DNA from: Talinum fruticosum
Taxonomy: Eukaryota > Streptophyta > Magnoliopsida > Caryophyllales > Talinaceae
Assembly (NCBI GenBank): GCA_021018815.1
Contig: JAITYX010000022.1
Span: 310,001 to 374,000, forward strand
Length of the DNA stretch: 64,000 bases
Direction: 5' to 3'
The position numbers were made by a program, and so were the translations under genes. The notes under the pieces are model-generated. The model made no database searches. It worked only from the letters and a program-made list of their open reading frames with translations, and was not told the DNA's origin. Every line of letters starts with the position of its first letter. Within the stretch, counting starts at the first letter, position 1. This document shows, piece after piece, positions 24,601 through 36,580 of the stretch.

Positions 24601-27600
24601 CTTTGTGGTTCATATGGTGCTGTTAACTTGGATGCAGGTACCTGGTGTTGAAGCTGATGATGTTATAGGAACCCTTGCTTTGAAAAGTGTTGAGGCGGGT
24701 TACAAGGTTGTGTGTAAGCTACCAGTTGGATGGCTAAGATCTTTATAAATAAAGTAGAGATCTAAGTTGCATTTTGAATTTCAGTTGCTCTCAGCCCCAC
24801 TATCCTGCTGTTTGGTTTGTGCTATTATGATTCTTAATCTGTTCCTAGTGGAAATTTGTTTAATATTTGATACTATTAATGATCTTTTTTCCTTTGTTTA
24901 GTAATGACACCGCTAACCTTCAACTCAACTTTAATGGGCAATTAGTATGATTATTATAGGAGTATGTTGGGCATAGAAGTGCTCATTGTTAAAGTATCTA
25001 CTAGGACATTCACAGTGGGATTGACGGTGTGCAGTATAATGTCTGCCAGAAGCATTTGATATATATAATAATAATTTTCTGACCTTTCAGGCATAGGGGT
25101 GAATGGAGACTGGAAAGATCTATTGCTGCCTCTATTTTTGATACAATTAACAGCCTGTCCCTGGAACACTAATAGGAAGTATCCTGCTTCATTGGAAGTG
25201 TCTTTTTTGTATGAGAAGCTTCTCAAGGCACGATGACTTGCGATAATTTGCAAAAGAGGGATAAAATATTGGTCAATAAGTGCTTCATCTGCAAAGGGAA
25301 TTGGAAACCACATACCATTTACTCATCTGTTACCCTGTTGCTAGATATCTTTGGGATTTAGCTTTGAGTAGTTTGGGTTTTCATTGGGTGGTGCCTAGTT
25401 CCGCGAGGCATCAATTATTAGCTCGGGAAGGTTATTTTGGAAGGAAGAGTGTAGAGTTTTCGAGCCATTCCTCATACTATCTTTGCTTGTTATGGATGAA
25501 GAGAAATAGGGAGTTTTCTATGGGGTTAAAACCTCACTTGTGTGGTTAAAAGATTAATGGTAAAGACTCTATTCTTTTGAGAGGAGCTTTTTTTTTTGTA
25601 ATTTTTTTATTCCTCTTTGATTGTTGTAATTCATTTTGTGGATGGCATATTTTTGGGCTTGTAATTAGCCTTTTATGGGATGCTTTCTGAGTATCTTTGC
25701 TTGTAGGTATTTTATTAATATGAATGTATAACCTCTTTTCTTTTAAAAAGAAAATTAAATGCCTGTCCAAAAATTTGGAAATTTACATGGTACCTTATTA
25801 ATATATGTTTCATTAGTTAATTGCCTTTTTAGCTAGCATAAACCCGATCAAGTGTGCTCCAGTACTGATGGTATAAAGTCATTCTGACAGGTTAGAGTTG
25901 TCTCCCCAGATAAAGATTTCTTCCAGATTCTATCCCCGTCCTTGCGTCTTCTGCGAATTGCTCCACGTGGAGATGAGTTAGTATCTCTCTCTCCCCTATC
26001 CCTGCCCCTTTCCTCCCCACCCTTTTTCTGGCTGTGTGCCTAAGGGGAGGGTGGTCTTGAAAGTTTATGGTGCCTATTTCAGAATCATTACTTTTGGTGT
26101 TCACCAACTGTCATGCTCTTAGATTATTGGGTTTTGGTCTTGCCCTTTTCAATTTCCTTGTTTGTTTCATTGGAATATTGTCAGGTTTCTAAGTTTGGAA
26201 TGTGAGTGCAATTTTGTCAAATGATTGCACTATTGACATGGTTATTGCATAGAAGTTATGTATGTGATACAACAATTTGGCTGTTCCATTTCACTGTTGT
26301 TTGTCACTACTATCCGATTGCAAATTGCAATTATAACAGTGATAATGGCAGAAATAATCATGGTGATCCTACAAAAAAGGGTGAGGTGTAAGCTACTTTT
26401 TAGTCTTTTCCCCATTCATGTGTTAATGGCCTCTGCCTTTGTTAGGGAAAAAGTAGCTTAAATGTGCAAATGCATGGTTCAGTGGTTTTGGTCTCCTTCA
26501 TAAGCGTTGATTGTGCACTGTCTGCTTGTTTGTTTGTCGACCTTGATCAGATCCAACTAATGGAATGGCCCATCTTCATCAGAAAATTACAATAAAAGTA
26601 ACCATAAAAATTTGATGTAGCCTGGTGACCGAGTGGGCGAGCACTGTAGATGCCTCTAGTGTTTTCGACGCAAGTCATTGTGTCATGTTATATTGTCTTT
26701 TAACTGGGATATAAGCAGTCAGAATGGTCAGTTTCTCCTAACACCTAAGTAAGATATCTATAGGCAACGTGTCTTACACTTACTTATCCATGTCTAGCAA
26801 GCACTCTAGATGCCTCTATTGTTTTCGACGCAAGTCATTGTGTCATGTTATATTGTCTTTTAACTGGGATATAAGCAGGCAGAATGTTCAGTTTCTCCAA
26901 ACACCTAAGTAAGATGTCTATAGGCAATGTGTCTTAAACTTATCCGTGTCTGGCATGTTGGAGAAATTCCTACCTTACTGATTGGTGGAAAACCACCTCT
27001 TTGAAAAATGGCAAGTCATGTTCAGGGAAGGGAACATCTATAAGCAATGTATCTTGAACCCACCATCTATATCTAGAATGTGAACAAAGTTCCTTATAGT
27101 ATTGGTTCTTGTGAAGCAGGCTCTTTGACATATAGCAAATATATTATAGCCTAGAGGCGAAGATTTATGTACATCCAGCGCTCCTCAAAACGTCATTGGC
27201 TCCGTGATGGTTTTGTTTGGTTGTTCTAATGATTGTTGTGACTTGCCTCCTTTGTGTGTGTGTGTGTGTGTGTGTGTTTGTCTGTTTTTGTTTGTTTGGT
27301 GGTTCTAATGATTGTTGCCACTTACCATTTTACAAAGATGTATGTTTGTTTTTGGCTTTCATGTTCACTACTTCACTACTCTCCCTTACCTGATTAGATA
27401 ATTTGTTTGTGTTAATATTGCTGTTGTCATTTGCTTGCCATACCTTGACATTTCCACAATAGTAGTTAGATCATATAGTTGCTTTTGTCATTATTCTGGC
27501 TCATTGAGGATATTTGCAATTTCGGAGTTTGCTTGTTGGGTGTAAAAATTGATGACCATTTATGTATAAAATGAGGTGTTTATGTACTTTCGCTTATGTC

Positions 27601-30600
27601 TACACTGGTATACATCCTGATTAGACGTTTCTTGTGGATGTTGAAAGAAATATAATTCGAAGCGTTAGGGAAAGGCAAACATAATTGTAGTCTTAGAGGA
27701 TTAATATATGCTTTTGAAGGTCTGCATGCTTGCACCGTGATGTTGTTTAGTGAACCAGTAAAATGTCTGCATGGGGATAGTGTGGGCTCGTAAGATGGGT
27801 TTTTTGTTTGATTAACTCCAGGCAGTCCTTTCAAGAGAAGTATCATTGTGTACGCATATATGCAGATGTAACATATTTTTTCTTAATTTAGATGGCAAAT
27901 TGTTATACCTTAAAAGTTTCCAATAACTCCATCAACTGTTCACCCTACTTTTCTAGTGACTATTCATCCCATTTGCTCTAAACCCATTTGCTACAAACCT
28001 TTAGTAAGGGTTGTTCTGATAAACCTACAACTTTTCCAAGGGTTTGTTCCCTTTTTGTTTGTTGTCTTCATTTTTTAAGGGTGAGGGAAATATTGTCTTG
28101 AGTTTTTAAACTCATAGCTGTATGCTGTTATCTATAATTTGGTGCAAGATGAGTAAAAATTAGCCCAAGGGATAAAGTTTTAGAAGTCATTTGAAACTTT
28201 TTTCAAAGAACTCAAAAAATAAAACATTAAATTAGGTTGGAATAACTTCAATTACAAAATGAAAAAATTCAATAAACTTATTTAGGATCAAAACAACCAC
28301 CAGAAAGTGAAATAAAATGTTGGTCTTAAAATTATAGCCTTATTATAATTAGTTCAAGTAACTTGAGGCACGAAGCCGATGAGAAAATGAGTAGTGTAGT
28401 TTACTGTTGTAAAATTTAATGACAAAACTTTAGGCTATATTCATAACTGAGTACTGCTTGCTATTTCTGCTGACTGTGGTCTTCGTGGCCGGTTGCTGTT
28501 GGAATGTCGTCTTGTGCGTATAATGATGCATCACTAGTATTAGAAATATATAGTCCCAAATGTTGGCTTTTACATCTGCAAATTATATTGTGTAGGTTTT
28601 CTGCCTCAGTTGCTTACTTTTATGGATAATTGCTCTTTTGTGCAGGATGGTGTCTTTTGGCCTCGAGGATTTCGCCAAAAAGTATGGGACTCTGAAACCG
28701 TCTCAGTTTGTTGATGTTGTTGCGCTTGTTGGCGACAAGAGTGACAACATTCCAGGTAGGTTTGGCTGCCGTAAAATTCTTCTATAAAAGATGAGATCAG
28801 CAATTTGTTATAGTGGATTGGACTTGTCAGCAAGTGACCTGACTCAACATGTCGTTCTTAACATGGTCTCAACTTTTTATATGAACTTAAATAGCCTACA
28901 AAATAATGGGTTAAGCCTGATTCTTTGTTGTGGATTGATCCCTTGAGTGCAGTGAGAAACATGAATATGAATTAACAAAATCCTAATTCATAACCTCCAA
29001 AGTTGCCAGTTTAGGCGGGCTTTTAGGGTGGGGTGTGTGGCTGATAGGGTAGCCTCACCACATGGTTGCAAACTCTTGGACCAAAAATTAAAACTATTGA
29101 TTGCCTATTGTTCCTAAGGAAACGGAAGATAGTTTCATGAGCCATCTCTCTTCACTTGTTCAAACTGAAAATTGCCTGAAAGTGACTTTCAACTGTCTCA
29201 AACTTGCACATAACAGAATCAGAATGGATAAAATGTTCGATGGAAGATCTCCCCTATTATTTGTTTCCTTTTTGTATACTTACTCTATTTGTTGTCTCTA
29301 TAGTCCCTGTTTGCCAAGGAATACTAATTCTTATCTCCTCTCTTGTATCTATTTAGCAGAGTTCACAATCAACAACCAGCCTTCATGTCCTTTACAAGTT
29401 GGCTGACAATCTCCTATCTAATCTCCATTCTCATTAGTGAAGAAAGAATATCGAATTTGAAGTGTTATAACTACTAGAAAGTTTTAAACATTTGACATAC
29501 TATACATAAATGCCTTCTTTCCTTTTATACCCATATTAATTTTTTTGGGCTGAGCTTTATACCCATATAATTAGTCATTATTGTTGTTTGTTTATCTTGA
29601 TATCTCGTGCTCCGTTTTTCCTCATTGTATTCTCCTGTATGATCATATGTGAAGTCTTCTACATTGCTAATTTAATTACAATTATATTATTAGAGATGAA
29701 GTGATAATTATATGAACGAAGAAAACTTGTTCATTTTATTCAATTTTTGGTTACTCATAAAAAAGAATGCTTGGCTGTTGTTAAAAAAGTAATAATACCG
29801 GCAGTCTGGACTTGTTGGGTTAACCCAGCTGAAAATTTTGGATTGGGTTTGAATATTCTCCTACCTGAGATTGGAGTACGTCCGATTTACTACCCCCAAG
29901 TTAAATGTACATCTGACCTAAAGTAGATATGTCAGACCCCTTGGTATCTCTGTTATTGATGTATTCACCAGGTTTCTGCAAGCACCATCAGCATCACTGA
30001 ATTGGTGGGGATCTCTGAAGCCAGGTCCGGGTTGGTATCTAGTAATCTTACGTTTTACATGTTAATTTGGAAGGGACTCATGAGGACATTTTTAAAAGGA
30101 AAAATTAGAGTTTGCAAACCAATTTTGAAATCACAGAAAATAACTGGAGCAAATGCTACAAAGACACAGAATTATGAAGCAGAAGCAGTGATGTATGGGT
30201 ACATACAACCACCACAAAGATAAACTAAACTAGAGTAAAAGAAGGAACCAGAGGTGGAAAAATTCCTAGGTAAAGTTGCGTACATGCGTCTTAGAATGAT
30301 ACTATGTCCTGTGGAGGCTCTTGTATTGGTGAGATGCAATAGAGCTACGTCATGTCTGATAGTCTTGCTTATGGTATTCTTGGTATGCCTCTTTTTCTTT
30401 TCTTCCAATGATGATAATACCTTCCAGCCACTTCATTGTCTCATCAGGATGTCTTCTAAAATGTTTGAACCAATTAGTCATTGGTTTCTAAAGATTTTGA
30501 AAAACTGTATTGCAGGGGTACGAGGAATTGGGGATGTACATGGTGTTCAGTTGATTACAGAATTTGGTTCACTGAAGGAATTATTGTCTAATGTTGATAA

Positions 30601-33600
30601 GGTCCAACAAGAACACATAAGAGAGGTATTTCCTACTATCTAAAACTTTAGTATGGCTTAAAATAAGTTGTTCTGATTAGGAGTACAGTGCTGGCTGGCT
30701 TAGCTGACTATAGTCCTTGTGCGAAGGGCATTTGAGCTGACTGTTGTGCCAGATCCGCATGTACTTGGATGTTCACCTTTTAATAAGAGACAGAAAGAAG
30801 ATGATCAAGCTTTGGAATTTATCCTTCTTTGTTTTGCTATGACTTAAAATCCCATTTCCTATTTGTAGAAGGCGTATAGGATATGACCTAGTGTCTTCTT
30901 GACAGAAATTTTTAATTGGATCTCTAGTGCATTCTCGTTACTGGAGTACCTATGAGCCATGATTTGGTTTTAGGCCTGTGTCTGGAGGTGTTGATATAGG
31001 TATTCTGAGTTTTCTCAGGCCATCTGAATCGCGGTCTTCCCCCCCAATCTTTAGGAAAGCCCTAAAAGCAAATAAAGATGGGCTTCAAACTTGGGCCCCT
31101 GGAAGGCTGGAACCATGTCTTTTGAGGATCTTGAGATCACATTATGTTTGAGCATAATATTTTTTATGCCGGAAGTGTTACGAAAGGTTCTGGGAGTCCA
31201 CCATCAGGGAAATTTGAAGTCAATGTTTATCTCCATGGTTATCTCCGTGCATTGCCATCAACAAATTTATTGGCAATAACTAGCCATTCTTGCTCAAAGG
31301 CGTCAAAAACCTGGCAGCCAGTCAGTGCATTTTCATTTGAGGGTCCAATTGAAATAGCCTCTTTGTGGTTGTCTACATTTGCCTTGAGATAGGACACTTA
31401 CACTCCTTGGACACTCTTGGTTACTCTCAGATGTGTGCCATGCATACAATAAATGCTGTTTGCAACTTCTGTTATCTTTTTTACTAACCCTTGTAAGACA
31501 TATGAGTGGTCACATCTCAAAACAGCCTTCTCTTTGACAAATTGTGTAAAAAAATACTGATAACACAAGAAATTAAATAAATATGCTTTTTTGTTAATAT
31601 GTGTATATCTGCTAGTTATCCTATTTTCTGGAAAAACCTTGACTTTTGTTGAAGTCCGTAGTTCTGTGCTTGTATTGTCCCACAATCTAGTATATCTACG
31701 GTCATATGAAAACTAATTTGGCTGGCTAAAACTTTGTATTATAGCAGCACAAATACAATGAGCATGATTTTGCAGGGAGCTTGTCAATTTGTGTTGGAAT
31801 ATGCAGTTTAATGTGTTTAGAAGCAAGGAATTGCTCCATAGTTTAAAATCCTTCTTCAAGGGTTGGAACCAATGGTGGGTGTCTTTTGTGAGGCTCTTCA
31901 CTAAATGCAAATGGAATATTTGACTCCAGCGGGGAATGTACATATAAGTCCTAGTTTTTGTAGCTTTTGCCCTGTCTTCCTCTAGTCCTTCATGTTCAAA
32001 TGAATAGTTCCCTTGGAATCTTAATTGGAAGTTTATGTGCCACAATATCCTCTTTTGTCGATGAAGCTATGCAAATGAAAATTTGATTTGGCTAATTATA
32101 AAAAAGGGAAAATCTTGATGATTAGATGTGTCATGTGCATCCTTTGAAGCTTCATTCCTTTTGCTGGAGCTTTTAATTAGGAGTTAGCTTTTGGTTGCCG
32201 GAGCCTACCTAATTGCTTCAAGCTTCAAGAAGATACATTTCTTAGATAGGGAGGCATTCTTTGGCAGAAAAATAAAAAACGAGGACGTTGTGGTCATCCC
32301 TCATGCTGGAATTTTCAACATCTGTAGAGTTTAACAGAGAACTCTTCTTCAGTGCATAAATTAAATGATCAAAATACTATCTTTTGGTTGGTCAGATCTG
32401 TCCTTATTTGGAAGTATGGGGTTCCTTCTCATCTAAAAAATTTCTCCATTTGTCATATGTTGACTCTGGTCATAATGTTGCATGATTTGGGGCTGGTTTT
32501 CCTTTGTGCTGATTGTGGTCTGCTCGTTTCCCATTGAATAGCAAGACGTTAATAACGTTCTTGTTTTGGTTGTGTAGGCACTGATAGCAAACGCTGATAT
32601 GGCTCGCCTAAGTAGAGATCTGGTAATACAATTTCTCCGAGCATATCTTCATCTTTTGGCATCTATTAGTGTAGGATAATCTCCTTTCTTGCTTAGCTGA
32701 TTTTTTATTTCTTTTTATTTGATCAGTAATCAAAGATGAATAAATGAGACACCAAGGGAATGCCACCCATGTATAAAACGGCGAATGTACAAAATGGCCA
32801 ATTACAAAAATATTATGCCCTGAAGCTCTCATCCATAATGCAATCTAAAAATCCAAAAATTCAAATTTCTACCACCGTTAAGTACAAAACTCCTACTGTG
32901 CAACATCTCCTCAATAGGGAGCTTGAATCTTGAAATGACAAAGGTTTGTCCTCAAAAATCCGTCAGATTTCTCTCTTTCCAAGTAGCCCATGAAATAGCC
33001 AAAGGAATCATTTTCCAAACTCCAAGAACCCAACTCTTCTTCTTCCATCTCCTCCAAACAACCAAAACACCTATGACACTGGATGGTTGGACCCAACAAA
33101 CCCCCATCAAAGAGATAAATAAATGCCAAAGCTTAGAAACCCACGGACAATGCACAAGGAGATGATCCACAGTTTCATCCTCACCACATAGAGCACCTAC
33201 TAGGACCGCAAAAACTTTTTCTTTTAAACTGTCCTCCATAGAAATCTTTCCTAAGCAAGCCGCCCAGGCAAAGAAACAACCTTTTGTCAGAGTTTTATAC
33301 TTCCAAATGGACTTTGCTGGAAAATCCAAGCCAATCAAAGTATCAAACTAAGTGAAACAAAAACTCTTGACGGAAAAGGATCCATTAGAGTCATGAGGCC
33401 AAACAATCTCATCATTGCCATGAGCAAAATCTCCTTGTCAGCAAGTAAAGCCAATAAATTGCAAATGCTATCCTTTTCCCAATCATTCGGACTTCTAAAA
33501 GATGTAAATCCAATGGTTAGTGTTATCATTCCGTGAAACAACTTCTGTATTTCTTGCTTAGCTGATTAAAAGTTCCATTTCTTTGTTTTTGGTGAGAATG

Positions 33601-34898
33601 ATTCTTCACTGTGTCTCATTTGTTGGGGTCTGGTGGGAAATTTGTGAGGATCCTTGGAATGTCAGTGGAGGCTCCGAATTTTTCATAGAATATAGGACTA
33701 GCCTTGAACTTGTGGACAAGACCTGAAATATGTAGATAGGTTTAGTAGGAAATTTGTGGAGTAGCCATGATATTTGTTGGGGTCTAAAGCTTTTGTAGTA
33801 TTGAAAATATTTGCTTGATAATTAAAAGTTTAAATTAATAGAACTAATCTTCAACAAATAGGTTGTAGAGCTCGATAGAATCTTGTAGTATTTCTGAGGA
33901 GACATTTGTGTTTTTCTGAGGGCTATGGTGCTATGCATGGTTCCAACCCACGGACTTGTATGAAATTCTAATAATCCATCTTTTGAAATTTCTCTCTCAC
34001 ACCGACATAGTTCCCATCTTATGCACATGTATGTTAAATCCTGTGTGGTGAACATATGATTATCATTCCTGCAACTAGAAACAGAAGCTGCATCACTAGT
34101 ATGTCAGCAGTGACAATTGTTCTGTTCATATAACTCTATAACTTCTTGCAGGCAATGCTACGCTCTGATCTTCCTCCTTATATGGTTCCATTTAACACAC
34201 AAGATCTGATATTTCAAAAGCCTGAGGTTTGTTCGACAATATTGGCTACTTGTTTTGATCATTATTATATATAGTTCTATGCTGACCGAGCTCAATGTAC
34301 TAATATGATGCCCTGCTGAATCAAACCAAACCAAATCAATTCCTTTGTCACAAGTAGGGAAGGTGTCTTTACAAGAGTTTGTTGTTGGTAGCCTTATCCA
34401 TACAATTAAGTTGTAGGGAGGAGATTTCCATTAGATCCCGGAGTTGAAACGGCAATGATTGACTGCTAGTCCACTATAAATTAAGTTACAGATATCTGAT
34501 ATGATTCATATTTCATAAATAATGCGATATACATTCTTGAATTTGCATGCAGTCTTATGGTCTTTGTTAAATCCAGTTTGTCTTATCCGTCAATTTGCAA
34601 CCATTTTAGCGGTTAATGTTGTATAATGTTGCATAAAGAGAAAGTACAGTGTTGAAGTTCAGAGGGATTGCATAGGTCTTTTCTGGGTTTTTTTTGTTTT
34701 TTTTTGGGGGGTGGTTTGTAATAGCCTTGTATAGTTGAAATGTTCTGAAGTTTGGCTACATGGATACAGGACAATGGAGAGAAGTTCACCACCTTATTGA
34801 ATGCAATAAGTGCTTATGCAGAAGGTTATTCGGCAGATCCTATCATCAGAAGGGCACTCTATTTGTGGACGAAGCTTGAGAAACAATCGCTGCAATAA
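15618..34898 (+). CDS. Pol I-type 5'-3' exonuclease domain protein, organelle-targeted, 13 coding exons
   Basis: Exons: 15618-15770, 17161-17389, 17537-17616, 18597-18635, 21205-21223, 24426-24553, 24638-24706, 25891-25976, 28646-28755, 30516-30625, 32578-32622, 34152-34226, 34770-34898. All junctions are GT-AG and join in frame to 423 residues. Residues 1-51 are rich in Arg, Ser and Leu with no acidic residue, like an organellar transit peptide. The nuclease domain starts at about 109 and keeps the metal-binding acids of the PolA/FEN family: LIDG (D114), VVFD (D171), VEADD (E221, D223, D224), SPDKD (D246, D248) and [14 protein letters not shown] (D298, D301, then the helix-hairpin-helix). 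It lacks polymerase domains, like the Arabidopsis 5'-3' exonuclease family protein At3g52050. It probably removes flaps or RNA primers in plastid or mitochondrial DNA metabolism. The long introns are filled with retroelement debris. Confidence 0.93.
16050..16440 (+). mobile_element. LINE 3' fragment (zinc-binding region), intron 1
   Basis: Broken frames encode the end of a plant LINE ORF2: a [19 protein letters not shown] stretch, then sequence equivalent to [19 protein letters not shown]. It closely parallels the copy at 25161-25752. Frames are interrupted many times. I did not find a TSD. Confidence 0.6.
16857..16928. repeat. 35-bp perfect tandem duplication
   Basis: AATAAGACTTTCTCTTTGG and the following TGTCTGAAAATGTT are repeated exactly with a 35-bp period, two copies, in intron 1 of the exonuclease gene. 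Confidence 0.9.
19376..19640 (+). mobile_element. LINE ORF2 3' fragment, intron 4
   Basis: Degenerate sequence matching the C-terminal segment of the same LINE family as 32703-33549. The [16 protein letters not shown] stretch corresponds to [19 protein letters not shown] and is followed by a KERN-like segment. No intact frame; ends not resolved. Confidence 0.5.
19690..20860 (+). pseudogene. RTE-clade non-LTR retrotransposon remnant, intron 4
   Basis: Two blocks of RTE-type reverse transcriptase. The first (about 20090-20340) reads [15 protein letters not shown], then [17 protein letters not shown], matching the linker and first RT motif of plant RTE elements. The second (about 20590-20800) reads [12 protein letters not shown] in one frame and [31 protein letters not shown] in another. 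Between them (about 20345-20560) is a stretch unrelated to RTE, apparently a later insertion. The element is non-functional. It is of a different clade from all other LINEs in the window. Confidence 0.7.
21607..22127 (+). mobile_element. 5'-truncated LINE with 19-bp TSD, intron 5
   Basis: The 19-mer TAGAGCAAGTTCCCCTGAT occurs at 21607-21625 and 22109-22127, exactly flanking a 483-bp fragment. The fragment encodes a degenerate zinc-binding domain ([30 protein letters not shown]) and ends in TATCAAAAAA. This is a textbook truncated target-primed insertion, and recent enough for the duplication to be perfect. Confidence 0.9.
25145..25768 (+). mobile_element. 5'-truncated LINE with 16-bp imperfect TSD, intron 7
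   Basis: AATTAACAGCCTGTCC (25145-25160) and AATTAAATGCCTGTCC (25753-25768) flank about 592 bp. The insert encodes LINE zinc-binding-region sequence ([32 protein letters not shown]) and ends in an A-rich TTTTAAAAAGAAA. Two TSD mismatches suggest an older insertion than the one in intron 5. Confidence 0.75.
26641..26955. repeat. 160-bp tandem duplication, intron 8
   Basis: GCACTGTAGATGCCTCTAG at 26641 and GCACTCTAGATGCCTCTAT at 26801 begin two consecutive units that match over most of their length (TTTTCGACGCAAGTCATTGT is shared, as is the following ATATAAGCAG region). A weaker third echo (ATCTATAAGCAATGTATCTT) follows at about 27030. Confidence 0.9.
27253..27277. repeat. (TG)n microsatellite
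   Basis: About 12 uninterrupted TG units in intron 8 of the exonuclease gene. Confidence 0.9.
32685..33567 (-). mobile_element. 5'-truncated LINE, antisense, with 18-bp TSD, intron 11
   Basis: TTTCTTGCTTAGCTGATT is repeated exactly at 32685-32702 and 33550-33567. The 847-bp insert is antisense to the host gene. Its minus strand reads [11 protein letters not shown], then [24 protein letters not shown] split by spacing, [19 protein letters not shown] and [11 protein letters not shown], which is a zf-RVT domain with frameshifts. Next to the left TSD is a T-rich run (TTTTATTTCTTTTTATTTG), the complement of its A-rich tail. Confidence 0.92.
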
Positions 34899-35539
34899 TG
34901 GACAAGACTTCTTGTAGCATACTTCATAAATAGAATCAAAGTACAGAGTTTAGGAAAAGAAATACTATCCAATTTTGATTATTTTTTCCATCTCAAAATG
35001 CTAGAAGATTTGTAATTTGCCAAATGAGTGGATCGACTCGGCCCAAGTAGGGTAAAACTCGAGTAGGTCATCCATTGATTACATATTTACATTGATTGGT
35101 TCGTCTCTGTTTAGCTACAATCCAGGTGCAAGCCAAGTACATTGGTTTGTTTGCAAAGTCAGGAACTATGTTTAGCTTCGACTAAGGATCCTGATCTGAA
35201 TTGTTCTAGTGTATTAATTTCGTTTAGCTAATAGCTGGATAGAAAGGGAAAATGAAACAAATCTAATGCACATTGCTTGTGCCATCTCGGTTCAGGAGTT
35301 ACTTGTTTAAGAGTTAACACTGGTGGTTCATAACCCAGGAATCCAGGCTGCTGAACGTTTTACTGCCATAGTGAGACTCTTCTCAATAGACAAAGAAATA
35401 TGGTGTAGGAGAATCGAATCCATGAAATTGCGTAAGAAAAGCTTGCTGATAGTTGAAAGGAACTATACCAATAACACAATAGCTCCCAACATGGGTCTCA
35501 CTTTTACGGGGTTTTAGAAAATATTTAGATGCAACTAGT
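34899..35539. other. 3' flank of the exonuclease gene
   Basis: Probable 3' UTR and spacer. A 64-codon open frame near 35323 has no recognisable motif. Nothing else supported. Confidence 0.4.
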
Positions 35540-36580
35540 CTTATCCTTTTACCCCTTCTAGTATTCAAATAATTTGTTGAGAAAATATCACAAGTGCACG
35601 TCGTAATTTTAGCTAGCAATCGATGAGTACGGTGTAGTTCATGTACGAGACAATCCTCGACCATCTCAACCGCCCTCGGGTCGATTAAGACGGTTTAAGA
35701 GATCATGTGCAGCAACATCAAACTGAGACCAGGGGATAGTAATGGGTCCTGGACCCGACCTAGACCCTCCAGATCTGACCCAAATTTGCGGGTTTGGGTT
35801 CGAAAATTTTAGACTCAATGGGTTTAGGTCGTGTTTGGGTCTAAACCCGTGAACCAAATTAATTTTTTTTACATATGATTTAAGCTTTTTTACCTTAATT
35901 TTTTAAACAATTCAATTACTCATTGCCTCATTCGCTCGTTATAAATCATCTTACACAACTTTCAAACACTTTCTCTCACATTTTTTTTTCAAATTTGGTC
36001 ACTTTGCTTGATTTTTGATTATTTGTTTTAGTTTGTCAATTTATAAATTATCAAAGTGCACGGGTGAAAAGTAAAAAATTTATATTGTCTACAAATGTGT
36101 AATAATATTATTAAATGGTGCAGTAAGAATGATAAAATTATGTTGTTTCTTAACAATTTTTGCTTGAAATACTCTAGACCCATTTAGGACCCATAGACCC
36201 GCAGACCAGCGGATCTAGATCCGGGTCCATGCTTCACTGAACCGGATAGGTCGGGTCAGGTTTAGGTCCAAGTTCAAAAAAATTAGACGGGTCTGGTCCA
36301 CTTGGACCCAACCTATTGCCATCCCTAACTGAGACTCACCAAGAGTTTGATCACCTAGTTAGTCAGATTGATGGGGTGGAGCGTCTCATTCTTCACTCAT
36401 ATGAGCACTTTTAATGCACTTATCCCCCACTTGAGTGGCAGCCTCGTGGCCCTCATGCTCCACCATGATATGCTGTGAGTTCCATCCCCTCCCCTTCACT
36501 TTCTTACATAGCATTTTCATTGGGGACAATGAATAGCTTAAGTATAGGGGTGTTTCAGTTTAAGCAATTTGCTTTGGCCA
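35540..36580 (+). mobile_element. Retroelement remnant (gypsy-like), interrupted by a MITE
   Basis: Excising the MITE at 35730-36327 rejoins a frame reading QQHQTETHQEFDHLVSQID, a coiled-coil-like stretch. A CATTGGGGACAATGAATAGC segment at about 36519 resembles a sequence often seen just inside the 3' LTR of plant Ty3/gypsy elements. No LTR or enzyme domain is visible. The assignment is tentative. Confidence 0.35.
35722..36335. mobile_element. hAT-type MITE with perfect 8-bp TSD
   Basis: ACTGAGAC at 35722-35729 and 36328-36335 flanks a 598-bp AT-rich non-coding element. Left end CAGGGGATAGTAATGGGTCC; right end reverse-complemented TAGGGATGGCAATAGGTTGG. Sub-terminal regions are rich in GGGTCTGGACCC-like motifs in both orientations. 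An 8-bp TSD with TAGGG-type ends fits hAT. Confidence 0.85.
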
